NCBI GenBank assembly: GCA_034509755.1
Contig: CM067555.1
Span: 22,890,142-22,954,141, forward strand
DNA length: 64,000 nt
Source of the DNA: Anisodus tanguticus
Lineage: Eukaryota > Streptophyta > Magnoliopsida > Solanales > Solanaceae
Direction: 5' to 3'
The translations under genes and the position numbers were made by a program. Under the pieces are notes generated by a model. That model made no database searches, was not told where the DNA came from, and saw only the letters and a program-made list of their open reading frames with translations. This document shows positions 23,297 through 33,684 of this stretch, piece by piece (within the stretch, counting starts at the first letter, position 1; every line of letters starts with the position of its first letter).

Positions 23297-26200
23297 ATGT
23301 CGAGCCTGTCGTTGAAAATGTTGATTGAGATGAATAAACTTACTGGATCGAACTACCTTTACTGGCTACGGAATTTGCAAATAGTACTCAGACAAGAGAA
23401 AATAGAATACGTGTTGGACACGATGTTCCCAACAGTCCCTGCGACAGATTCTGAAGAATATGCCTCATTTGATAAAGATGTTTACCAAAAAAATCTAGAT
23501 GATGCCACTTCGGCGCAATGCGTAATGTTGTCTTCCATTTCGATGGAACTTCAGAGACAGCATGAGAACAGAGGGTCCAATGAGATGCTCGAACACTTGA
23601 AGAGTCTCTATATCTTTCAATCCCAGAAAATGGAATATGAGTTGCTAATAGAACTCTTCAAGTGTACGCTTAATGAAGGGGGCCCGGTCTCGTAGCATGT
23701 GCTGAAAATGATAGGGCTGATAGAGAGGCTTGCTTCGATTGGAACGAAGCTTGAAAAGAATGTCGCTACCACCCTCATCCTGAACTCTATCCCTCGTTTC
23801 TTTGAGAACTTCATAGTGAATTTCAACATGAATGGAACGAAGGCGAGACTTTCCAGAGTTGTACAACATACTCAAGACCTTTGAGTCCTCCACTTCCAAA
23901 GGCAAAGTTGTGCTCATGGTGATCTCTTCTAGCTGTCCCAAGCCGAAAGGTAAGGAATGACAGAAGAAGAAGGGCAAGGCAATCGTTGCGCCCTCAGCTA
24001 TGAAGCCCTAAGGAAGGTGTGAAGAAGAAGGTGAGCGTGGCTAAGGATGAATGCCTCAACTGCCATAGGAAGGGGCATTGGAAAAAAAAACTACACGGCA
24101 CCAGGAGGAGGGAAAGCACCAGGTTCTCCTGCCTTTGGTAGACAAGGTATGTATGTCATTGAAATAAATATGTCTATAAATAACTCTCATTCCTGGGTAT
24201 TGGATACCGCTTGTGGCTCACACATTTGTACAAATGTGTAGGGGATAACTGATAGGAGGAAGGTTGGACCGAGAGAGGTAGACCTACGCGTTGGAAATGG
24301 AGCACGAGTCGATGCTGAACGCGTAGGGACTTATAGATGAAATTTACCTTTCGGCTATTGTTTAGTGTTGAATGATTGTCCTTATGTTCCCTCGTTAACG
24401 AAGAATATTATTTCTATCCTAGTGTTGGACATGGAGGGCTTTTCCTCGTATATTTATAATGGCAGTCACGTATTGTCTTTTAATATGTTATATATGGAAC
24501 TGCTCCTCTTGTGGATGGATTATATACACTGAACTGTAGTCGAGAGATTTTCAATGTACAAAATAAATGAGCCAAGACAAGTAATAGAAACTCTACCTAC
24601 CTATGGCACTGTAGACTTGGTCATAACAACAAATCAAGGATATCAAGATTGAGGAAGTTAGACTATCTCGAACCATTTGACTTGGAGTCTTATGGTAACT
24701 GCGAATCTTGCTTGAGAGGAAAGATGACCAATAAACCACTTTCTGGGAAAGGTGTGCGAGCCAAGGAGGTGCTTGAGTTGGTCCATACTGATGTATGTGG
24801 GCCATTCTCGACTCAAGATAAAAGAGGCTTCCCATACTTCATCACTTTTATTGATGACTTCAGAACGTATGGGTATGTTTATCTTATGAGACACAAATCC
24901 GAGGCCTTTATGAAGTTCAAGGAGTACAAGTCGGAAGTAGAGAAGCAACTTGCAACAAGTATCAAGACCCTTCGATCAGATCGAGGAGGTGAGTACTTGA
25001 GCAAGGATTTTCTAGATTACTTAAAGCTGCATGGAGTCCAATCTAAATGGACACCTCCAGGAATGCCACAAATGAATAGTGTTGCTGAAAGGAGAAACCG
25101 AACCTTATTGGATATGGTTCGATCCATGATGAGCTTCTCAGCTCTATCGACATACCTTTGGGGACATGCTATAAAAACCTCTATATATATTCTGAACAGG
25201 GTTCCTTCCAAGTCAGTAGAAAAGACACCCTATCAGATATGGTGTGGCAAGAAGACATCTCTTAAACATATGAGACCCTAGGTGCCCTGCATATGTTAAG
25301 AAGATGCTCACTGATAAGTTGGAATCTAAAAGTGAGAAATGTTACTTCGTGGGGTATTCAAAGGAAACTAAGGGATACTACTTCTATCTTCATGGAGAAC
25401 ATAAGGTCATTGTTTTCAGGAACGCAACTTTCCTTGAAGAAGAATATGTCTACAAGGAACATAGCTGCACAAAGATAGAACTTGAATAAATTCAAGAACC
25501 ACAAGATAACACAGAAAATGAACCCTTGTCGAATGACCTAAACAAGGATTCAGTGGGAGTATCTGGTGAAGATTGGGTACTTAGAGTACGCCCTTCAGCC
25601 AGTGGGAGTACTGTGAGAGATAGTGCAGAAATGCAAGGCTTTCATACACAACCAATGGAAGATAATACAATGGTTGTACATCATTCCATACAGGAAATAC
25701 ATGAAAATGACATTCCTGAAAGCTCTAAAGGTGATGGATTGTCTAACACATAAAGAATTTCTCACAGTCAGAATACAACGAACACTGAAACGCAGAATAC
25801 TCGACTCCATAGGACCACTAGGACTCATCGTCCACCTGAAAGACTTAATCTCCTTGTTGAAACACACAATGAGATAGATATTCCTGATGACGATGAACCT
25901 ACAACCTACAACCTACAACGAATCTATGTTAGACATTGATTCGCAGATATGGAAAAAAGCCATGAAATATGAGATGGACTCGATGTACGTAAATCAAGTT
26001 TGGAACTTGGTTTATTTGCCAACGGGGTTAGACCCATATGATGCAAATGGGTCTTCAACAAGAAGATTGATGTATATGACAAGGTACAGACTTATAAAGC
26101 AAGACTGGTGGCTAAAGGTTATAATCAACGGCCTGGGGTCGGTTATGATGAAACTTTTTCACCTGTTGCTAAGATCAAGTCCATTCGGATTTTGCTTGCA

Positions 26201-27478
26201 GTAGCTGCATATTATGACTATGACATTTGGCAGATGGACGTCACGACTGCTTTCCTCAATGGTAATCTAGTTGAGGAAATGTATATGAAATAACCTGAGG
26301 GTTTTTCAATCGAGTCCAAACCAAATGATGTATGCAAGCTACAAAAGTCTATTTATGGGCTTAAGCAAGCCTCGAGGAGTTGGAACATTTGCTTTGACAA
26401 GGCTATCAAGTCATTTGATTTCGTCAGAAGCAAAGAGGATCCATGTGTTTGTAGTAAACGCAAAGATGTGAGTATTGCCTTCATTATAATATATGCAGAT
26501 GACATATTAATAATGGGAGACAATAAGACTTTCTGCAGTCAGTCAAAGAGTGGTTGTCCAGTACCTTCATGATGAAGGATTTAGCTGAAGCCTGCTACAT
26601 TCTGGGGATTAGGATCTATAGAGATAGACCTAACAGATTATTGGGGTTGTCACAGTCAGTCTACATAGACAAAGTGCTTAGACGTTTTTTATGGAAAATT
26701 CCAAGAAAGGCGGTCTACCTATGGGACAAGGCATCAAGTTATCTAAGAAGGATAGTCCTTCTAATTTTATAGAACTTGAACGCATGAAAAGGATCCCATA
26801 TGCTTCGGCTATAGGATCGATCATGTGTGCCATGACCTGTACTAGGCCAGATATGGCATTTGCACTTAGTATGACTTGCAAGTTCCAGCAGAATCCTGGG
26901 GAAGAACACTGAAAGGCAGTCAAGAGTATTCTTAAGTATCTTAGACAAACTAAATATTACTTCTTAGTCTATGGTGGGGAAGAGAGGCTAATATGTACTG
27001 GGTACACTGATGCTAGCTTCTAGACAGATGTTGATGACTATAAATCTCAATCAGGTTACACATTCATTTTCAATAGTGGAGTAGTAAGCTGGAAAAGTTT
27101 CAAACAAGCTACAACTGCTGATTCGACAACAGAAGCTGAGTACATCGCTGGATAGGAAGCTGGTAAAGAAGTTGTCGCGATAACTGAGTTCCTAAAGGAA
27201 CTAGGGATTGTTCCAAGTGCCACTTATCCAATAACGGTTTATTGTGACAATATTGGTGCGATTGCGCAAGCTAAGGAACCAAGATCAACCAACAGAAACA
27301 AGGATATACCAAGGAAGTACCACATACTTAGGGAGATGGTGGAGACTGAAGAGATTAGATTAGACTATGTTCCCACAGACGATAATCTAGCTGACCCATT
27401 CACTAAACCATTAAGCTTAGTCAAGCATAATGGTCATTTTGAAATTATGGGCATTAGATATGTTAGAGATTGGCTCTA
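23297..27478 (+). pseudogene. Copia gag-pol polyprotein (disrupted)
   Basis: Gag starts with MSSLSLKMLIEMNKLTG at 23297 and is open to 23695. A zinc knuckle (CLNCHRKGHWKK) is near 24050 and the protease core SWVLDTACGSHICTNV is at 24190-24240. Integrase at about 24595-25281 carries the zinc-binding region with NCESCLRGK and the core motifs HTDVCGPF, LRSDRGGEY and NSVAERRNRTL. Reverse transcriptase (25920-26780) has MDVTTAFLNGNL and YADDILIMGD, and RNase H (26990-27478) ends in IRYVRDWL. In-frame stops (for example near 23694, 24241, 25280 and 26291) and several frameshifts inactivate it. Confidence 0.85.
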
Positions 27479-27479
27479 G

Positions 27480-27493
27480 GACAACTGGGAGAT
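27480..27493 (+). other. Polypurine tract of copia element
   Basis: The purine-rich ACTGGGAGAT sits directly before the 3' LTR start TGAAAG, where the plus-strand primer is expected. Confidence 0.55.
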
Positions 27494-29089
27494 TGAAAGT
27501 ATATTTATGTCCTAGAGACAATTTGTATTAGGACAAATTTACTTTATACACATTCATATTATTATTAATGGAGATTAATAATATGGCATTTTCAATTATT
27601 GAATTATTATTTGATTGTTTGTAATTATTCATTAATGTGCATCCCTTGAGCTTACATTGTCATTAATAAAGTGAGATATTCATGATAGAGCGTAACTCTT
27701 AAAATAGCCTCGACTAATGATCATTGAGAATGGGATATCGATGATATGTGATAAGTCGACATGTGTTCTGCATCACATCCTTAGAGGATGTAGTATGTCT
27801 CAACTGCTACAAGTAATGGCTATTCGTGATGGACACATGGATACTTTGGAAGTATTGGTATATCGTACTGATATACCATTTGTTATACTTGTCTAAAGTA
27901 TGATCAGCGTGTGGGAGATAGAAGTCCTTAGACTTGAGGTCAATACGCGTCTTGTCTATAAAGTAATGTACTTTGATCTCGTCCTAAGCTCAAATACCTT
28001 ATAGGTTGAGATGCGGCTTGTATTGGGTACATTACGATGTTGATTGAAGGTGGTAGTTGAGCCAAGATTAGGATTCATTCCTCGAATGTATATTCGATAG
28101 AACACTCGGATTCTCAGTGATATTAGGTTGACTAAGTCGTTGGCCAACGCAATAGACATATTTAGAATATGGTCTAGTCATCAACTAATATATATGAGAT
28201 ACAATGATTAAGTCATTTGGATAGACACTTGACAAATTCTAAGCTTGATCGGGTGTGTCGTGAATGAAAAGATTTTATCTTACCACATAAAGGTTAATTT
28301 TACTGGATTCACGTAAACGTACTTCACATATTGAGTTCGTCTTCCGGCGCCGTCTAGGAGTTCCGTGTAGACCTTAATATGATTAATGTCGATATGAGAA
28401 GGCATGTAGGGTCACACTATGTCGATTGTCCGTTTCGATCTAAGGATGTATTCAGAGAGTAATTAAATGTTCGATTTGGAATCGAGATATTTAAATGAAT
28501 AATGATTGTTTTAATTAAGTCAAAATTTGATTTTGGATTTATTTAATAATGCATCGAAAAATAAATCGAGACAGTGCAGGAGCACGTCGAGCGCCACATC
28601 GCCTATATCCTAGGGCCACGGCGCAGTGCAGACGCATGTCTAGCGCCGCGGCGCCCATACCCTAGGGCCGCGGTGCCTCTACCTTGATTTTTGGGTCAGG
28701 CCCAAGGTCAAACCCTAATCCGGTTTCGATCTATTTTTCAACTATAAATAGAGGCATTCACCTCATTATTCAACACACCAATTCTGAAAATCATTCTAAG
28801 CCTTAGAGACTTAGAATCAAATACTCTCTCGAACCTCTGTCGGATTTCCTAGCTTTACGAAGGAGAAATACATTGAAGCTTGGAGCTTGCAATTGAAAGG
28901 GCAATCGCGTGTGCACCTCACAGTTGATAAAGATTCCAAATAATTATAACTTGTAAGTATATGTTTTATGTTACAAGTTTTATTGTTGTATAACCATACT
29001 AGAAATTATTGTTGGGGTAAGTAAGAAACAAAACTTTTAAACTTCCGCTGTGACTTAATTATGTGTTTTGAACTCAACAAAACCCTACA
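27494..29089 (+). repeat. 3' LTR of copia element
   Basis: Partner of 20146-21721. It is about 20 bp longer, the main difference being a rearranged GC-rich block at about 28570-28680. Confidence 0.9.
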
Positions 29090-30246
29090 ATAAATACAAA
29101 TATAAAAATTAGATAAACTTAGCAAAGTTATTTGTTAACCATAGTATTATATTTTTATCATAATTTCCGTGATCAAAGTAAATTTACTATTCTTGATCTT
29201 ATTCTCTTATGTTTTTCTTTTTAATAAACAAACATTCCTCTTAGACTACAGTTTCTTAATAATATAGAAATTTTAATACTTGAAGTATTTGTGATCATTG
29301 TCAATGATACTCATATTTATATTTGAATTGTGCGATTGAAATATCTAAAAATAAAAAGAAGTCGAGCTGAATATTTGATATATTAGAATAATTATTATTG
29401 TTCGAACATTACTTTATTGTATTGAGTTTTATTGTCAATATAACATTAATAATATATACAAACAATGCACAGTGGTAAATAAAAAAATAAATGTTAATCA
29501 AGTGAGAAAAGGGTGATATGTAAAATCAGAATTATTGATACGGGTCTTTTCCAAAAAAAAGGAATTTTGTGTTCCAATAGAAGCAGAAGTGATGTGGATT
29601 ATTCAAGAATCGAAGTCGATTTGCTTTATAAAAAGAAGATATCAATGAGCTTCTATGAAATGATTTCACGGGATTCAGCCAATTATCTTGATCGTGGAAT
29701 ATCATTGAGAAATAGGAATCCGGGTTATCAAAGGATTTCCCAATTCAGTTAATTGTGTATATGATCGAACTAGATACTACTAAAGAAACGTTTCTTTCTT
29801 TCCAGATTTGAATCTTGATTGTTCATTTGTGTAGGTTCAGACAATATTCAATTATTTTGAGCTCGACATTGACCGTTCACAAAAGGTTATTTTATATATT
29901 TAATTATTTATCAAATCTTGTTTTAATAATACAAATATTATTTAATTACACAATGTATTATAAGACTTAACATGTAACCTCAATTATAAACATTTTGAAT
30001 TTTAAAAAAGAGAGATATATCTCATTCAAATTTCACGTGTAGAGTAACTAATTACAATATAATTGTAAAGCGTCACAAGCTGGGTTTTCCTTTAAAAGAA
30101 ACAAAACAAGCTAATTAATCAAGCGTAAATATAGGATATTTTTGCTACTATAGATACCACAACTTAAATCTGAGCTACACTTGTCCATGCTACTCCATTA
30201 GCATCAGCAGAAGTACTAGGCATATGATTTTCTTGAGCATTTTCCC
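29090..30246. other. Spacer downstream of the Aux/IAA gene, with one unexplained frame
   Basis: Mostly AT-rich spacer that contains the 3' untranslated region of the minus-strand gene at its right end. A plus-strand frame at 29513-29752 (79 codons) includes RSRSDVDYSRIEVDLLYKKK and SFYEMISRDSANYLDRG. The wording and composition feel like an organelle-type protein fragment, but I cannot name it and it has no promoter or partner exons that I can see. Confidence 0.4.
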
Positions 30247-31558
30247 TCATTTCTCATTCTTTTGTATCTCTATTCTTTGAACAGTCTCCACAAATGTTCT
30301 GCAAAAACCCATTGATTGCCAAAAGTAAATACTAGCAATAATTTCAGTTGATTTGAATTTTCTTTGTTCTCTTAACCTAAAGTTAATTAAATAACATAGC
30401 AAAGAAGATAATTGCATACTTCCATGGTACATCTCCAGCAAGCATCCAATCTCCTTCTCTGTCTTGGTACAAGATCGTTAATGGCGCACTATTATTGCCA
30501 CGATTTTGGTCTGTAGAAAATAATAATAATAATATGAAAATTATTATCAATTAATTTTTCAGTATATACATGGTGTTTCAGAAAATTTTGATACGAATTA
30601 AATGAAAATAAAATTACTAATTAATAATATGCGAGTGAGCTTACATTTTGCAAACATTTGAAGTAAATTGTGGGTAAGAAGTTGATAAGAATCATAGAGG
30701 CTTAGATCAACCTTCCTTCCTATGGCCACTCCTTCCATCATCACCTTCACATACATAGAGTTTCTTCCACCAACAATATTGTTTCGATCATTTGTAATCC
30801 AACCACCTTTATGAAATTGCTTTTTTCTCCATGTGTTAATTGGTGGCCACCCAAGCATTTGATTTTCTTCCTCAAAATCCCTGTATTACAAGGCGAAAAC
30901 ACCATTAGTAAAATTAAGTACTCATTTGAAGCATCTTTAATTGTGAAATTATCAACAAGGAGGAAATGCAATCACATGAAAAACGATGACTTTTTCGTTA
31001 AAAAAAAAATAATTAATGACTTTAGTGCAATAAAATAAAAGTTAGAATGACTACACGTAAAATTATCTCCACGAGAATTTGATCCTGCAATATCTATATC
31101 AAAGGGAAAAAGGTGAACTAGTTGTTCCTAAAAAGAGAAATTAACTTAAAAAATAGGAAAGACGAATTTAACTTTTATACACTAACTATTTATATATTAA
31201 ATATCAATATATATAATTTAAGATGTAATTATCTTTAAAGACAAGAGTGTATGTTGTCTTGTACTTACTTGTCACAAGCCCTAAAAGGTTTCTTCTTTCT
31301 TCCATGGCGATCATCATCTTCATTTGGTTGGCCATTCCATACGAACAAAGACAAAGTTTTACGTTCAACTCCTTCATTTCTATCCTCAAAGGCCTCAGCA
31401 AGACTTCTTTTCTGCTTCATTTGTGAGAAGTTTTCATCAAAACTATCCTTCCTCATCATCATCATGTCATGAAATCCAGCATTGCCATTTTGGTTGAATC
31501 CTTTGATATTGGTGGGAAAATGGTTACACGGAAGTGCAAGACCAAGCTCTAGCTCCAT
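30247..31558 (-). CDS. IAA29: Aux/IAA auxin-response repressor, IAA29-like (four exons)
   Basis: Exons on the minus strand are 31558-31269, 30880-30645, 30510-30420 and 30298-30247; all introns are GT-AG and phases join, giving 222 residues plus stop. The start MELELGLALPCN carries the LxLxL repression motif (domain I). A KR pair (QKRSLAEAFED) and a basic HGRKKKP patch follow, then the degron core LGWPPINTWRKK (domain II). The C-terminal PB1 region has SMYVKVMMEGVAIGRKVDL (domain III) and DREGDWMLAGDVPW (domain IV). Aux/IAA proteins act in the nucleus, bind ARF factors, and are degraded when auxin links the degron to TIR1/AFB. The LFVWNGQPNEDDD block resembles IAA29. The tail after domain IV is short (ends IEIQKNEK) and lacks the usual C-terminal basic signal. 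Family assignment is very secure; the IAA29 subgroup is likely. Confidence 0.9.
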
Positions 31559-31563
31559 ATCAT
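31549..31563 (-). promoter_or_regulatory. Minimal upstream ORF overlapping the Aux/IAA start
   Basis: On the minus strand an ATG at 31563 lies five bases before the main ATG, in another frame. It reads four codons to TAG at 31551-31549, overlapping the main start as ATGATATGG. The upstream ATG has a poor context (T at -3), while the main ATG has G at -3 and G at +4, so leaky scanning to the main start is expected. Confidence 0.55.
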
Positions 31564-31720
31564 AAAAATATTACTTATACTTTATAAGTAATTATATGAA
31601 CAAATTAAAACTAACTTTGAGCAAATTAAGGTGTAAGAGATAGAGGTTATAAAATCAGCTCAAAAGAGAAGGCTAACTTATTTAGATTCCATACTTGGCT
31701 GGCTTTACTTTGAAGTTGTG

Positions 31721-31732
31721 TTTATATATATA
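31721..31732 (-). promoter_or_regulatory. TATA box of the Aux/IAA gene
   Basis: The minus strand reads TATATATAAA about 165 bases before the start codon. A transcription start about 30 bases downstream (near 31695) would give a 5' untranslated region of about 135 bases. The start site itself is inferred. Confidence 0.6.
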
Positions 31733-31827
31733 GTAGGCCTTAAAGAGAAATTAAAGAAAGAAGAGGTAGGAGTGTCGGTTGATTGAAGTTGGGTCGGCTA
31801 AAAGAGTAGCAGTGACATAGCCCACCT

Positions 31828-31844
31828 TGTCTCTCTCTTGTCTC
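31828..31844 (+). promoter_or_regulatory. Two auxin-response-element cores, 11-bp direct repeat
   Basis: TGTCTC occurs at 31828-31833 and again at 31839-31844, separated by five bases, 270-286 bp upstream of the Aux/IAA start codon. TGTCTC is the classical core bound by ARF factors, and the 11-bp period is that of the DR5-type tandem site. Many Aux/IAA genes are auxin-induced through such sites, giving negative feedback; that use here is inferred. The sites lie in a CT-rich patch, so chance occurrence is possible. Confidence 0.55.
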
Positions 31845-31934
31845 CATACTTACCAAACATATTGCTTACATGTCATCTTAATTACTATCTCTCTCACACA
31901 CTTGCACTTTTAAACTTTACGTTACTCTGTGTAA

Positions 31935-31940
31935 GAGACA
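31935..31940 (-). promoter_or_regulatory. Third auxin-response-element core
   Basis: GAGACA on the plus strand is TGTCTC on the minus strand, 91 bp further upstream than the direct-repeat pair and in the opposite orientation to it. A further TGTCTC occurs at 32779-32784, about 1.2 kb from the start codon. Confidence 0.4.
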
Positions 31941-32436
31941 TTAGTATTTCATGATTCAGTGTACTTGATTAACAAGCTCATTAGTCATTCCACTCGATAA
32001 GCTATTATTTTTTCATTAAAAAAAGTCTATCTAATTAATGAGAAAATTAGTGTATAAATGATTGTTCGACTTGATTATTACGTTTATAGTTAATTCAACT
32101 CTAGTTGAAAGTGATTTTATAGGTAAAAAGAAGCTAAGCATATTATTTTGAATTGGTCTTCTGGAACAACAAAGAGAAGTTAACAGCATTTTGAGTATTA
32201 ACAATCAGTCAGCTAATTAGTCAACAGGCTATAACTCAATTACACATTAGTAACGATCAACTATATGAATCCTATATATCTATTTTGACATGCATTTGGA
32301 GTACATTAATTAACATAATTGATCTTGAGTGTATGGTGTTTAAAGAGAGAAAGGTTAGAGGGGTTTTGCGTGTCTTATGCAAAGATGTAAATATATTTAC
32401 TTCTTTCTTGGTACTCTTTAAATGTTTACAAAACTA

Positions 32437-32671
32437 CCACTCCTTCTATTTCAATTTAGGTGAAATTATTATTATTTGGGAAGGGTACGATAAAGTTCTT
32501 TGACCACGTTTTTTTTATATTTTTTTTAAATTATTTGAATTATTAATTATCATGACTTATAATATTTTTTTGATAATTTTTAAATATATAAATTTTATTT
32601 TTTACAAACTTGAAAAATTTATGTCAATTATATTCCAAAAAAAAGTTCACATATATTGAAAACAGATGGAT
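32437..32671. mobile_element. Stowaway/mariner-like MITE
   Basis: The left end ACTCCTTCTATTTCAATTT and the right end TATTGAAAACAGATGGAT are imperfect inverted repeats of the form CTCCxTCxxTTTCAAT, typical of plant Stowaway-like MITEs. TA dinucleotides flank both ends. The inside is AT-rich with no coding sequence. It lies about 0.9-1.1 kb upstream of the Aux/IAA start codon. Confidence 0.6.
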
Positions 32672-32886
32672 TATACATTTTTAGAAAGGCTTCTAGAGTT
32701 TCGTTTGAATTTTCGATTTCCTATATAGACAGTAGTTTTCCATGTCTAACAATGTCAACTAATGGCAGTAAAAAATGATGTCTCGTCTTATCACTACTTT
32801 AGGATAGCCAAATAGGAAACTTCTCGTAGCCATAGATTATATATGGACGTTGTGATAAAGTGCTTTTCTCCTTTAACTTTTCTTTT

Positions 32887-33261
32887 TTTTTTTTTTTTTT
32901 TTTTTTTGATAATCCAGGTTTCCAGGCTTGCGCCTGACTACTTCACTGGTATTACCCAGACGTCCTGGAGATGATGGGACCGGTCCTTCAGCACCCCACC
33001 ACCAGGTAAATCGCGGGATGTGCACACATGGTCAGTGTCTGTTTGCGTCCAACGGATCAATGCTACAAGGTTGATCCCCCCACAGGCCCCATCCACAAGG
33101 CTTGGCGGAGACCGAACCCACACTGCAACATGCCCGCGTGGCTTTTAGCGCCTGCGCTTTACACTGTATGTGCCCGGAGGACGATATCCGGAGGGGAGAA
33201 TCGAACTTGCGACCCTAAGGCCGCAAAGTTGACTCCCTGCCAGCAAGCTGACCCCTCTAGA
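32887..33261 (-). mobile_element. tRNA-derived SINE with 21-bp target duplication
   Basis: The element reads on the minus strand and ends in a run of A (T run at 32883-32907 on the plus strand). Near its 5' end are a box-A-like CAGCTTGCTGGC (33240-33251) and a box-B-like AAGTTCGATTCT (33198-33209), the two parts of an RNA polymerase III promoter. The flanks carry a direct repeat starting TTCTCCTTTAACTTTTC at 32866-32886 and 33262-33282, which is the target-site duplication. The body has no open frame of note. Confidence 0.8.
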
Positions 33262-33282
33262 TTCTCCTTTAACTTTTCTTTT

Positions 33283-33684
33283 ACCACAAAAGATCCAACA
33301 AAAGAGAACGAGGAAGTTCCTAAGGTGAAAACTTTTTTCTTTCAATGTCCTATTTACTTTAATAAATAGTGCACCTATATATGCCGCCAACAAGCAGCCT
33401 GTTTACCGAGAAAAAGTAAAAGTATTTCCCCTTTAATTTTCAATTAATGGTAAATTGAAAAATAAAGTAGAACAAGGATAGATCCCTTCAATATTTTCTC
33501 CTTTTTCATATTTTTGAAAATGATATGTTTACTAATTAAAGAATTGGTGTGGAAAACAAGCTAAATGTGTTTCATCAAATGAAGCATTAAAGTAAAGCAC
33601 AATTTGTCGACCATGTCAAATGTTTGAACAAGTCAGGTGAATGGCTTAGTCATGTCCCCTTAAAATCCTTGTTAATGTTATTAT
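33283..33684. other. Short spacer, no feature seen
   Basis: AT-rich DNA between the SINE and the truncated copia element. No gene, LTR or RNA signature recognised. Confidence 0.4.

Larger units (their letters stand above)
20146..29089 (+). mobile_element. Complete copia element with 1.6-kb LTRs
   Basis: LTRs at 20146-21721 and 27494-29089 both start TGAAAGTATATT and end CCCTACA. The flanks are a perfect 5-bp target duplication: ATAAA at 20141-20145 and 29090-29094. A primer-binding site follows the left LTR and a purine tract precedes the right one. The internal region encodes gag, protease, integrase, reverse transcriptase and RNase H in copia order, but with many stops and frameshifts. The LTRs differ by roughly 5% in the first 200 bases, which suggests an old but not ancient insertion. 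Confidence 0.9.

Noticed and set aside
32285..32503. Plus-strand 72-codon frame upstream of the Aux/IAA gene
   Set aside because: It runs into the Stowaway-like MITE, has no recognisable motif and no splice or promoter context.
33198..33251. Possible tRNA gene from box A and box B sequences
   Set aside because: No cloverleaf can be formed and the segment is the 5' part of a SINE with an A tail and target duplication.
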